A stretch of 64,000 nucleotides of DNA from Microbulbifer sp. MI-G (lineage in GTDB: Bacteria > Pseudomonadota > Gammaproteobacteria > Pseudomonadales > Cellvibrionaceae), in NCBI RefSeq assembly GCF_030440425.1, contig NZ_CP098023.1, forward strand, positions 2,469,501 to 2,533,500. The letters run 5' to 3'. Of this stretch, positions 8,846-16,466 are shown one piece after another. The translations under genes and the position numbers were made by a program. Positions within the stretch are counted from its first letter, which is position 1. Every line of letters begins with the position of its first letter. The notes beneath the pieces are model-generated. The model had not been told where the DNA came from. It ran no database searches and was given only the letters and a program-made list of their open reading frames with translations.

Positions 8846-9327
8846 GATGACGGTGGCCTTTTGCCGAACATCCGTTGCCCCGCCCAGGTTTCCACCGCCG
8901 TGCGCAACATGCGCCGGAAACCGAAAGTGTCGATATACACCGCCCCCAGGCCCCACCAGTAAAATTCCGGTGTGGCTTTTAAAGCACTAAATCCGGCCTG
9001 CACGGCACGCTGTAAATCGCCGCGCTGGTAGTGCGTGGCCATCACCAGTTCAAAAAGCGGTGCGGCAAATAACAGCACCATCGGCAAGGTGGTGAGCAGC
9101 AATAAATAATCGTCTTTCCAGCCCCGCTGCCCGGCGCTCTCCAGGTCCATGGCCGCGGCGTGATCGTCGCCACTCTGGGCGCGGGCAATGCGGGCATTGT
9201 TGGCGGCTTTTTTTAATGCCAGTTCCCCCCGGCGCTGCTCCGCTTTGACCTCGCGCCGGTGTTTAAAAAAATCCAGCAAACCACCCAGCACAAATTTTCC
9301 GGCCGAGGCCAGTACAGTGGCACTCAT
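8842..9327 (-). CDS. Probable holin of the 3TM (GTA_holin-like) type
   Basis: A 161-residue membrane protein. After a short N-terminal glycine-rich segment it has a charged helix (residues about 20-55), then WKDDYLLLLTTLPMVLLF, which resembles the conserved W-K-D-E-[YW] plus hydrophobic block of three-transmembrane holins. A further Trp-rich hydrophobic stretch is near 125-140. The ATG at 9325-9327 overlaps the stop of the putative endolysin (ATGA), which is why I prefer it to a much longer upstream frame. Holins release the endolysin by permeabilising the inner membrane at lysis time. Family assignment is by pattern. Confidence 0.75.
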   Translation of the reverse strand: MSATVLASAGKFVLGGLLDFFKHRREVKAEQRRGELALKKAANNARIARAQSGDDHAAAMDLESAGQRGWKDDYLLLLTTLPMVLLFAAPLFELVMATHYQRGDLQRAVQAGFSALKATPEFYWWGLGAVYIDTFGFRRMLRTAVETWAGQRMFGKRPPSS

Positions 9328-9911
9328 AGGTCCGACGCCTCCAGTAGCGTGTAGGTAAACTGGCTGCCCCAGTGTGGCGCCGCGCGTTCGCACAGCGCCA
9401 TCAACAGGGCGAAGTCCAGCGGGTTGGCCAGCACCTGGCAGCCGGCGCTCCAGCGATCCACCTGCTGGCTGGTATGGCTGGCACTGGCGCGGTGACAATT
9501 GATTCCGAACAGGCCGCCCTCAATCGACCCGTCAAAATCCAGCACCCGGTCGCGGTTGTTGTCCCGGTACACCCGCGCCGGTGCGCGCTGCACCAGGGCG
9601 CGGTACTGGCCGCGGTGCAAACCCAGTTGCCACAGGCCCGCGTACTGCCCCGGCACCAGTATGGCGGTGCCGTTGACCTGCACCGGGTGTTGCCGCCAGT
9701 AGCTGCCCGGATCGGTGGTGGCCGCAAACACCAGGCAATGGGGTGCGCCCCCGAAGCGCCAGGCCACCGCCAGGTGATCATTGAATCGATTCGCGCGGGT
9801 ATCCGCGCTGCGAATGCCGATCAGATTCAGATTGAAATCGCCCTGTTGAAAAAATCGATAGCCTTTGCGATCGATCGCAGTTTGCAGCTGCGCGTAGTTT
9901 GGCTGTTTCAT
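9324..9911 (-). CDS. Putative endolysin, L,D-transpeptidase-like
   Basis: A 195-residue protein placed directly before the holin. Residues about 139-166 read GINCHRASASH, then DRWSAGCQVL. The His, some 16-18 residues, then Ser-x-Gly-Cys resembles the catalytic H-(x14-17)-S-H-G-C pattern of YkuD/L,D-transpeptidase-type enzymes, with one His lost. The position beside a holin and the absence of any other lysin nearby make a peptidoglycan-cleaving role plausible. It is not a lysozyme like those of HP1 or P2. The ATG at 9909-9911 overlaps the end of the zinc-finger gene. The function is inferred rather than certain. Confidence 0.55.
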   Translation of the reverse strand: MKQPNYAQLQTAIDRKGYRFFQQGDFNLNLIGIRSADTRANRFNDHLAVAWRFGGAPHCLVFAATTDPGSYWRQHPVQVNGTAILVPGQYAGLWQLGLHRGQYRALVQRAPARVYRDNNRDRVLDFDGSIEGGLFGINCHRASASHTSQQVDRWSAGCQVLANPLDFALLMALCERAAPHWGSQFTYTLLEASDL

Positions 9912-10120
9912 CTGCGCTCCCTCATTTCCTGCAAGGACTGGCAGTCAATACAGCGCGTGATACCGCCAAAGGCGCGCCGCGCCGGCGGTATGCGCACCGC
10001 GCACTCCTGGCAATACTTCGCACCGGGCACATTGGCATGCCCGCGCGCCTGCTGCGCCGCCAGGGCGCGGTTGCGCTGTTGCTCTTCCAACTGCGAAGCC
10101 CGGTCCGTGATATCCGCCAT
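9908..10120 (-). CDS. DksA/TraR-type C4 zinc-finger protein
   Basis: A 70-residue protein with a helical N-terminal half and a four-cysteine zinc finger: C37-x2-C40 and C57-x2-C60, spaced as in TraR/DksA. P2-like phages and F plasmids encode such proteins, which enter the RNA polymerase secondary channel and alter promoter use. The acidic tip found in DksA is not obvious, and the length is close to the 73-residue TraR. It is 9 bp after the tube gene and overlaps the endolysin start, so it is expressed late. Confidence 0.85.
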   Translation of the reverse strand: MADITDRASQLEEQQRNRALAAQQARGHANVPGAKYCQECAVRIPPARRAFGGITRCIDCQSLQEMRERR

Positions 10121-10129
10121 GCTGCACCT

Positions 10130-10576
10130 CTAGTTCAGCCGCTCGATTTCCCCCTGGCGCAAATAGGGCACGCCGTTGACCTTCACAAACTCGCGCCCGG
10201 TCACTTCAAAGGTCACGGTGTGCATCAAACGCTCACTGTTCTGGCCGGCATTGAGCAGATCCGACAGGCGCAGCTTGCAGTCGAAGGCTTCGATATTCAG
10301 GGCTTCGTCGCTGGACTCCGCATTGAAAACCAGATCGAAGGTGGGCAGATCGCGGAAGCTGCCGGCCTCTTTGGCCGCGTCCAGAATCGTGGCGAACTCG
10401 CCGCTGTTTAATTTGAGTTCCCCCGTGGCCGACACCTCGCCCTCGATAAACCCGTCGGGCACCCCGCGGGTTTTTGTGGCCTCGGTGGCATCCTCTATGG
10501 ACAGGCTGGCCTCATCGATATTGACGCGGTAACTGCCGATAGTGACATCGATATCGCGGCCGGATAATTTGGACAT
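10130..10576 (-). CDS. Tail tube protein (DUF2597, HP1-type)
   Basis: A 148-residue protein resembling DUF2597, the HP1-group tail tube. It opens MSKLSGRDIDV and alternates strands (YRVNIDEASLSIEDATEATKT, SATGELKLNSGEF) in the way of tail-tube beta sandwiches. The ATG at 10574-10576 is preferred to a GTG three codons upstream because an AGGGAG site lies eight bases before it. It follows the sheath gene by 49 bp as in all contractile tails. Hexameric rings of this protein form the inner tube through which DNA passes. Confidence 0.85.
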   Translation of the reverse strand: MSKLSGRDIDVTIGSYRVNIDEASLSIEDATEATKTRGVPDGFIEGEVSATGELKLNSGEFATILDAAKEAGSFRDLPTFDLVFNAESSDEALNIEAFDCKLRLSDLLNAGQNSERLMHTVTFEVTGREFVKVNGVPYLRQGEIERLN

Positions 10577-10625
10577 AACAAACACTCCCTTTAACGTTAA
10601 TCCTGCGGTTTTGTTGTCATCGCCC

Positions 10626-11762
10626 CTACAAATTGACGGTACTCAAATCCAGCGCGATATTGGCCTCGATCTCCTTGGGGGCGTTGTAGGGGGTCACGCG
10701 CAAATAGATTTCCACCTTGTGCCGGGTCGGCCACACAATTTCGATATCGCCGTCCCTGGGCGCTTTTATTTCACCGGGAAACACGCTGGGACCGATTTTC
10801 ACGCTGCGGGCCATGGCGCGCAGGGGCCGGGAGAAATAGGTTTTGTTGGAGGCAATGGAAATCGGGGTGCTGTTTAACAGGCGGTCGCCGATCCGGCTGA
10901 TGGCCAGCAGGCGGATTTGCCGCGCGGCCTTGTCCACCACGCGCAGGTTTTCCATGACGCGGTAATCACCGCCCTCCGCGTCCAGCAAATTGCAGTCGCC
11001 CCAAAAGGTGCCGGGGTAATCCGCATAGGTTTGCGGTACAGACAACCGCAGCGCGTCCAGGCTCGCCAACAGGGCGTTGTCCAGGCCCACGCCGGCACTG
11101 TCGTTGGGCACCGATCCCAAAGACAGCAGCGGGCCTGTGGCCACGCGCATGGGCGTATCGGCAATACTCACCGCGCGGTTGCACAAGCGCCCCGCCAGCA
11201 CGCCCAGATTATTGCCGTGCAACAGGGGCACCGCGGACACCCGATAGGCTTTGACGGGCTGCACCATAGCGGCCTGCGCGGCCAGGTAATCGCTCCAGGT
11301 CTGCTCGGTATCATCGATACCGGGGGTAGCGCTGAGGACTGCCAGGCGGCGCCCCTGGTCCGTGCGCACGGACTCGGCTTTGGCAAACGCGGTTTCCAGA
11401 TCACTCGCCGACCCCGCCGGGGTACACAGTGCCACCAGTTCCGGAGACACACTGTGCAGGGCCAGATCCAGCGCATCCCGCCAATCGTCGTCCACCGTCA
11501 TGGGCAGCGCCCAGGCTTGCCAGTTTTCACCGCCGTTGGCCTGGGCCGCGGCCACCTGGGTTTTCAATTGTGAATCATCACTGTCCAACAGCTGGTCCAG
11601 ATCGGATTGGCTGTTCAGCGCAATTACCGTGTCCGTAACGTCTTCGGTGTTCGTGTCGCTGCTGACATGACCCACACCCAGAAACAAAGTCTTGCGTTCG
11701 ATTTCATCAAAACTGCCCTGGCCCAGATTCAGGTTGTTGACGGTCACTTTTCCCAGTGCCAT
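10626..11762 (-). CDS. Tail sheath protein (DUF2586, HP1-type)
   Basis: A 378-residue contractile tail sheath. Its start MALGKVTVNNLNLGQG, mid-protein segments such as DALRLSVPQTYADYPGTFW and VVDKAARQIRLLAISRIGDRLLNS, and the terminal beta-rich region match the DUF2586 sheath family of HP1-like phages rather than the P2 FI family. I use the ATG at 11760-11762 because it starts 4 bp after the S-like gene stop; the frame is open upstream only through overlap. The sheath contracts on receptor binding and drives the tube through the envelope. It is followed by the tube gene. Confidence 0.9.
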   Translation of the reverse strand: MALGKVTVNNLNLGQGSFDEIERKTLFLGVGHVSSDTNTEDVTDTVIALNSQSDLDQLLDSDDSQLKTQVAAAQANGGENWQAWALPMTVDDDWRDALDLALHSVSPELVALCTPAGSASDLETAFAKAESVRTDQGRRLAVLSATPGIDDTEQTWSDYLAAQAAMVQPVKAYRVSAVPLLHGNNLGVLAGRLCNRAVSIADTPMRVATGPLLSLGSVPNDSAGVGLDNALLASLDALRLSVPQTYADYPGTFWGDCNLLDAEGGDYRVMENLRVVDKAARQIRLLAISRIGDRLLNSTPISIASNKTYFSRPLRAMARSVKIGPSVFPGEIKAPRDGDIEIVWPTRHKVEIYLRVTPYNAPKEIEANIALDLSTVNL

Positions 11763-11766
11763 GGCC

Positions 11767-12474
11767 TTATCCTCGGTCAATGTGTATCGGTGGATTCGTT
11801 CTCGCAAGCGCGTATTCCCGTTGCATGCGTCCCAGTGTTTCATCAAAAATCCTATTGGTGAGCGCCTCGATCTCGCGCGCATTAGCGCCGAGAAAACTGC
11901 GCTCCGGCAGCGGGATCACCCAGCTTTTTTTCGACTGCCCGCCCTCGCGCATCTGTTTCAAAATCAGGCCCGCCTGGCCCTGGGTCATCTGCTCGGTAAT
12001 CCAGCGCATGGTGGGCTTTTTCTTTTTGCCGCCTTTACGGCGCACCACAAAGCCCTCCCGCTTCAACGCCCGCGCCTGGCGTCGCGTGGCCGGCGCCTCG
12101 TAATCCGGCCTGCCGCGCAGCTTGTGCGCCTTGGCCGCGTTCCAGGTTTCGGGCACCCCGTGCTGGTGGGCATAGGCGATCTTGCCCGTCACGTTGGCGG
12201 CGTAACCGATCTCCGCGCCGCGGGTGTCGCTGTGCAGGCCCATGCGCTTGCTCATGCCCCGCAGCAGTTTGCGCTTGCCGCTGCGGGGTTTTGTGCGCGG
12301 TGCCCAAGTGCGACCGCGCAAATCTTTCTGTGCCCGCAGCCGCTTGCGGCTGTACACCCGCACCTTGCGTCCCAGGGTCGCCGCCAGTCGCCGGCGCTGG
12401 GCCGGCTTCAGCGCCAGCAGTTGCAGCTGCCGGCGCAGGGTCAGGTGTCCGCTGAGATCAAGGGTCGCGCGCAT
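11767..12474 (-). CDS. Virion morphogenesis / tail completion protein S-like
   Basis: A 235-residue, very basic protein of the phage virion-morphogenesis (P2 gpS) family. N-terminal helices rich in Arg and Leu are followed by HSDTRGAEIGYAANVTGKIAYAHQHG (about residues 90-115), typical of this family. A lysine-rich linker and a C-terminal helical part come after. The ATG at 12472-12474 overlaps the end of gene R by 17 bp, a normal arrangement. With R it caps the tail before joining to the head. The Lys/Arg-rich composition should not be mistaken for a DNA-binding regulator. Confidence 0.85.
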   Translation of the reverse strand: MRATLDLSGHLTLRRQLQLLALKPAQRRRLAATLGRKVRVYSRKRLRAQKDLRGRTWAPRTKPRSGKRKLLRGMSKRMGLHSDTRGAEIGYAANVTGKIAYAHQHGVPETWNAAKAHKLRGRPDYEAPATRRQARALKREGFVVRRKGGKKKKPTMRWITEQMTQGQAGLILKQMREGGQSKKSWVIPLPERSFLGANAREIEALTNRIFDETLGRMQREYALARTNPPIHIDRG

Positions 12475-12946
12475 AGGGGGCATCCGTGGGCAGGGCCTTG
12501 TTGTCCCCCACCGCCACCTGCTCAGCACTGTCCACCGGCACCGGCGCCACCGCCCAGCGGGTGCCCCGGTAGGCGATGGGGCCGTTGTCGTCCGCCACCA
12601 GATCCACGTCCTCGGAAAAGCGGATGGTGATTTCCACATCCGCAGCGCGCTCGTCGATCACATCCACATCCACATCCGGTGCCGGCAGGTTCAACTCAAA
12701 GCGCGCGCCGTCCTGTTCCATCAGCCAGGTGGTCACCAGGGCGAACAGCAGCGCCGGATCACCGGCAAAGCGCTCAATCTGGATCACAGCGTCGTAAGAC
12801 TGCCGGCACACCCGCAGGCCCTGGCCCAGGTGCTTGCTGGCAGGCTCCATCTGGCCGTTTTCCATCCAGCTGTGCAGTTGCTCCGAAGACACCAGATTGG
12901 CCGCCAGCAGGTGTGCGGTGATGGCGGTGAGTTTTTCCAAAGCCAT
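12458..12946 (-). CDS. Tail completion protein R-like
   Basis: A 162-residue P2 gpR-family protein (tail completion). The start MALEKLTAITAHLLAAN, the LVSSEQLHSWMENGQMEPA segment and the acidic DVDVDVIDERAADVEITIRFSEDVDL segment fit the family. The gene overlaps L upstream by a single base and S downstream by 17 bp, showing tight coupling. The protein works with S to finish the tail so it can attach to the capsid. The C-terminal part beyond the beta region is proline/alanine-rich and probably flexible. Confidence 0.8.
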   Translation of the reverse strand: MALEKLTAITAHLLAANLVSSEQLHSWMENGQMEPASKHLGQGLRVCRQSYDAVIQIERFAGDPALLFALVTTWLMEQDGARFELNLPAPDVDVDVIDERAADVEITIRFSEDVDLVADDNGPIAYRGTRWAVAPVPVDSAEQVAVGDNKALPTDAPYARDP

Positions 12947-13419
12947 CAGAGCAGCTCCGCGGTGATATTGGTGGTGATGCCGCGCAGGCGGCGCAGGGCC
13001 TGATCCGATTCCGCCCGGTACAGCTGTTCGGTCTGCAGGCTTTCCTTGGCCTGGTGCTCGCCCACCTCCCGGCGTGTCACCGTCGCGAACTGGCGAAAGG
13101 CCATGGCGGTGACCAGGGCGAACACCGCGCGCTGGTACTGCACCAGCAGCGCGCTTTTACCACCGATGATCGGTGCCGGCACTGCCGCCAGGGTGGAAAA
13201 TCCTGCCCGCTGCCAGGTGTCCTGCTGTTGCGCCAGGCTGTCATTTACATCGATCATGGCCAGGCGCAGCAGGTGCTCCACTTTTGCCTGATCGTATTCC
13301 GCCGGTATCCGGTACATGCGCTGCAGATCCCCCAACACCAGATCCGGAAAAAACCCGTTGTTTTCCAGTGTGGTTGCCAAGTAGTGATCGGATTTGCCGG
13401 TGAAGCTCACTGTGCGCAT
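12946..13419 (-). CDS. Head completion protein L
   Basis: A 157-residue homologue of P2 gpL, which binds the portal after DNA packaging and stabilises filled heads. The GKSDHYLATTLENNGFFPDLVLGDLQ opening, the hydrophobic core and the conserved basic/acidic helix near the end agree with the family, and length is near the 169 of P2 L. It is placed after the small terminase, as in P2 (O-N-M-L). An 86-bp gap separates it from M, more than its neighbours; I see no promoter there. Confidence 0.88.
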   Translation of the reverse strand: MRTVSFTGKSDHYLATTLENNGFFPDLVLGDLQRMYRIPAEYDQAKVEHLLRLAMIDVNDSLAQQQDTWQRAGFSTLAAVPAPIIGGKSALLVQYQRAVFALVTAMAFRQFATVTRREVGEHQAKESLQTEQLYRAESDQALRRLRGITTNITAELL

Positions 13420-13505
13420 ACCTGTTTAAAAACGCGGTGCCAAGTGGTTTGCCTGATCGCACCGGGCGACAGACGCCCCACCGGCCCGCGCGGGTGGGGG
13501 AGTTG

Positions 13506-14186
13506 TTACAACGCCAATTGCCTTTTCAATTTTCCCAGCCAGGTTTTTACCCCGGCTTTTTCCGGGTTCACCGCCTGCGCCTTTTCCAGCCACTGCACCG
13601 CCGCCTTGGGCGCATCGTTGCGCTCCGCAAACATCGCCGCTAAACGGTACAGTTTGGTGCGCACAATAATGTGCGTGACCGGCCAGAGTTCCTGCTCCAC
13701 GTTTTCCAGCACCTGCTCGAAATAGGGACTGGCACTGCGCTTGGCCATGTACTGGCGCTCGGCCCAGTCGTGCAGGGTTTCCGCCACAAAGGTGGGCAAA
13801 TCGCGATTGAAGCGCGCCGGCAATTGTTGCTGCTGGGCAATAGCCAGTGCCGCCAGTTCTAAAGCCTGTTCGATATCCTCCACATCCAGCAGCCACACCA
13901 GGCAGTACACCAGCAGCGGGTTCGGATACTGGGCGCCGCTTTCGCGGTAACCTTTTACATGGGGCAGATACTTGGGCAGCAAATGGCGCTTGAGGGCGAT
14001 TTTTTCCTGCACGTTCGCGCGCTCGGACAACAGTTGCAGATCCGCCTGCAGGGCCGCTGCAATCACGCTGCGATCCGGGCTGTGCGTCACATCGGTCTGC
14101 GCGCTCACGGTGGGGGCAGCGGCGCTGGCCTGTGCCGCCGCGCGGGCGCGGGCGCGCTGCTGGTGTTGCAAAGTAATAAACGGCAT
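13506..14186 (-). CDS. Terminase small subunit (gpM family)
   Basis: A 226-residue P2 gpM-like protein that recognises the cos site and recruits the large subunit. It has an alanine/arginine-rich N-terminal tail, a helical central region (VQEKIALKRHLLPKYLPHVKGYRE) and a C-terminal TPR-like helix pair in which EKAQAVNPEKAGVKTWLGKLKR is recognisable. The ATG at 14184-14186 is chosen over an upstream in-frame methionine because the extra 21 residues are arginine/phenylalanine-rich and uncharacteristic. It is downstream of capsid gene N in the usual order. Confidence 0.85.
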   Translation of the reverse strand: MPFITLQHQQRARARAAAQASAAAPTVSAQTDVTHSPDRSVIAAALQADLQLLSERANVQEKIALKRHLLPKYLPHVKGYRESGAQYPNPLLVYCLVWLLDVEDIEQALELAALAIAQQQQLPARFNRDLPTFVAETLHDWAERQYMAKRSASPYFEQVLENVEQELWPVTHIIVRTKLYRLAAMFAERNDAPKAAVQWLEKAQAVNPEKAGVKTWLGKLKRQLAL

Positions 14187-14267
14187 GGTGCAAACCCGGT
14201 TGATTGATCCTGTTAAAAAAAACCGCCGGCGCCTGCAAAAAAACGGCACCGGGGGAACCTGGGTGGC

Positions 14268-15314
14268 TTACGCCCAACCCCCGGCCCCGTCGGGCAGTCG
14301 CACATTGGCGAACTCCACCCCCGCGGCCTTTTCCTCGTCCTCGATCACATAGCCTTCGTTGACCGAGTTGAAATCCTCCACGCGGTTGCGCTTGTGGTTG
14401 TCGGCAACCGAGCGGCGCCAGCTGTCGCTCTGGTAATAAATGGAGAGATTGTCGAGGCTGGTAATTAAAATCCCCCGTGCCGGGAAAAAGGGGATATCGG
14501 TTTTCAGCGGCAGGCCGGCGTAGACCCGCGTCACCACGGCGGTTTCGATGCGCTCCTTTTCCGTGGGGGTTTGCCCCAGGGCCTTGTACAGGGCCGCTTT
14601 TTCCTCCGCCACCAGCTCCTCGCCCACAATCGCCACCAGATCCTGGGCACCGCGGTGCAGGGGATTGATCATCTGTTTTAGCGCATGTACGGCAGCGTCC
14701 AGATTCTCGAAATCCCCGCCGTGACCGATACGGATTTCACCTGCTGTGGCGGTGCCGGTGGAACCGTCAAACCACTGGGCACCGCCGTTGTACTCGCGCA
14801 GGAGCTGCAGCCAGCCCTTGTTCACATCCTCGCCGTTGGCATTGTCGGCGGGATTGGTCACCGCCGCGGCACTGGTGCCCACCCAGCCCACACGGATGCG
14901 CGCCAGGGCAATGGCCTTGCGCACCCATTTTCCGTAGCGCTCCTGAAAATCCGGAAACTTGGCCCAGGCATCGATGGTGCTCCACTTGATATGGGTGTCG
15001 AACTCGGTGGAAAAGAGTTCGTAGTCCTTGTTGCCCAGGGACAACACATCGCTGGTCTGGCGATCGTTGTTGTCGGTATCCGTGCGCTTGGGCACCAGGC
15101 CGGCAGCGGAGCCGATCACTTTCTGGCCCTTGATCTCATCCACCGGCACCACATTGATTTCCTGCAGGAAGCCGTCACTCTCGACGATCTTGTCCTGCAG
15201 TTCCTGGGCAATGGTGGGCACCACACTGAAGGAATCCGCCACCGACTCCACCCCGTAGGTGGCGGCCATGGCGATCAGCATGGCATTGAACAGTTGTTTG
15301 GTTTTCGGTTGCAT
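14268..15314 (-). CDS. Major capsid protein (gpN family)
   Basis: A 348-residue HK97-fold major capsid protein of P2 type. The N-terminal MQPKTKQLFNAMLIAMAATYGVESVADSF, the ELQDKIVESDGFLQEINVVPVDEIKGQKV segment and the central DTHIKWSTIDAWAKFPDFQERY are all family-like, and length agrees with the 357 of P2 N. In P2, the protein is trimmed N-terminally by the gpO protease during maturation. It lies 56 bp downstream of gene O and is the first structural product expected in quantity. No Shine-Dalgarno anomaly is seen. Confidence 0.95.
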   Translation of the reverse strand: MQPKTKQLFNAMLIAMAATYGVESVADSFSVVPTIAQELQDKIVESDGFLQEINVVPVDEIKGQKVIGSAAGLVPKRTDTDNNDRQTSDVLSLGNKDYELFSTEFDTHIKWSTIDAWAKFPDFQERYGKWVRKAIALARIRVGWVGTSAAAVTNPADNANGEDVNKGWLQLLREYNGGAQWFDGSTGTATAGEIRIGHGGDFENLDAAVHALKQMINPLHRGAQDLVAIVGEELVAEEKAALYKALGQTPTEKERIETAVVTRVYAGLPLKTDIPFFPARGILITSLDNLSIYYQSDSWRRSVADNHKRNRVEDFNSVNEGYVIEDEEKAAGVEFANVRLPDGAGGWA

Positions 15315-15370
15315 GGCTTGTGTTTCCGTACAATAAAAAAGAGTGTGCGAGTGAAAAAAGGGATAACCGC

Positions 15371-16291
15371 TTACAGCACCCGCGGATGGCCGCCGTCGCC
15401 CGTCCCCTGGGGCACAATGGTGCCGGGGGTTTCGGTGTTGAGGGCCTTGTTGAATTGTTCGCCCAGGGCCTGAATCTGTTGCGACAGGGTTGCGAGTTCG
15501 GTCTGGCTTGTCGCTGCGGGATCACCCCCCTTGCCGAACTTTTCCGCCAGCGCGTCCACCCGCGCAAGCAGGGACTGGAATTCCTCTTGACTCACCGGAG
15601 CACTGACATCTGCACCGTTTTCGCCGCCTTGACGGTGATCACCGCCACTGGCTTCGGGCTGACCGGCAAAACGGTTTTCCAGCCGGGCAAATTGTTGCTG
15701 CAAACTTTCCAGCGCGGTTTTCAGGGTGTTGAATTGTTGCTCGTCCATGGGTTCGGCCTCTTGCGGTTCGGGTTCTGAGGGGGCATCCCTGCCAAACGAC
15801 TGCAACAGGCGGCTGAGGAGCCCCTGGCTGTCTTCCAGTTCCAGCGCATCCAGCGCGATGGGCCTGGCAAAATAATTGTCCGGCTTCAGTGCGCGCTTGA
15901 ATTGCAGTTCGGTGGTGCCCAGGCTGGCGGGGGAATCGGTCACGGCCAGGCCGGCCAGATAGGCTTTGCCGGTACCGGCAAACTCCGGCTGAATTTCAAT
16001 ACTGGTAAACAGTTTCTGGCCGTTGTTGTTAAGGAACAGTAATTCATCCGTGGGCGCCAATCGGGCAAACAGACACTGCCGGCCCTTGTCGTCCGCCCTC
16101 GCCTTCAGTGCCACCACCTTGCCCAGGTTGCCGAAAATACGGATATGCTCGTACCAGATATTCGCGGTGTATTCCGCGGGGTCATACCCCTCGGCCATAT
16201 CCACAATATCCTGGGCCGGGATCTCGCGGCCATCCACGGTGGGACCGCTGGTGGCCACCTTGACCCAGTTGGTTGTGAGCTTTCGCGGCAT
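15371..16291 (-). CDS. Capsid scaffolding protein and maturation protease (gpO family)
   Basis: A 306-residue bifunctional scaffold/protease. The N-terminal half is the serine protease: D20, H49 (in WYEHIR) and S97 (in FTSIEI) fall close to the D19-H48-S107 triad known for P2 gpO. Residues about 150-260 are acidic, glutamine-rich and coiled-coil-like, as in the scaffold domain that templates shell assembly before being degraded. It is the first gene of the leftward late operon and diverges from the large terminase gene across a 175-bp promoter region. The triad positions are counted directly from the sequence. Confidence 0.93.
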   Translation of the reverse strand: MPRKLTTNWVKVATSGPTVDGREIPAQDIVDMAEGYDPAEYTANIWYEHIRIFGNLGKVVALKARADDKGRQCLFARLAPTDELLFLNNNGQKLFTSIEIQPEFAGTGKAYLAGLAVTDSPASLGTTELQFKRALKPDNYFARPIALDALELEDSQGLLSRLLQSFGRDAPSEPEPQEAEPMDEQQFNTLKTALESLQQQFARLENRFAGQPEASGGDHRQGGENGADVSAPVSQEEFQSLLARVDALAEKFGKGGDPAATSQTELATLSQQIQALGEQFNKALNTETPGTIVPQGTGDGGHPRVL

Positions 16292-16377
16292 CGAGATTTC
16301 CCCGTGTGTGTTGTCTGTTGGAATTCAACCAATGGGCGCGAGACTAAGGGCCGAAAACCGGGGAAACAAACCCTTTG

Positions 16378-16422
16378 ATTTCTATCAATTCCTAAATCGC
16401 GAAAATAGAAATTGATAGAAAT
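16378..16422. promoter_or_regulatory. 13-bp inverted repeat between divergent late operons
   Basis: Arms ATTTCTATCAATT (16378-16390) and AATTGATAGAAAT (16410-16422) are perfect inverted copies separated by 19 bp. They lie in the gap between the leftward O operon and the rightward terminase/portal/ogr operon. P2-type late promoters need an Ogr dyad of different sequence (TGT-N12-ACA), so this may be the binding site for a phage- or host-encoded regulator of both late operons. A stem of a shared transcript is the alternative. Confidence 0.6.
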
Positions 16423-16466
16423 TTTGCCCCCTCGGCAACGGCGGCGAATTGCGTACACTGCCGCCC

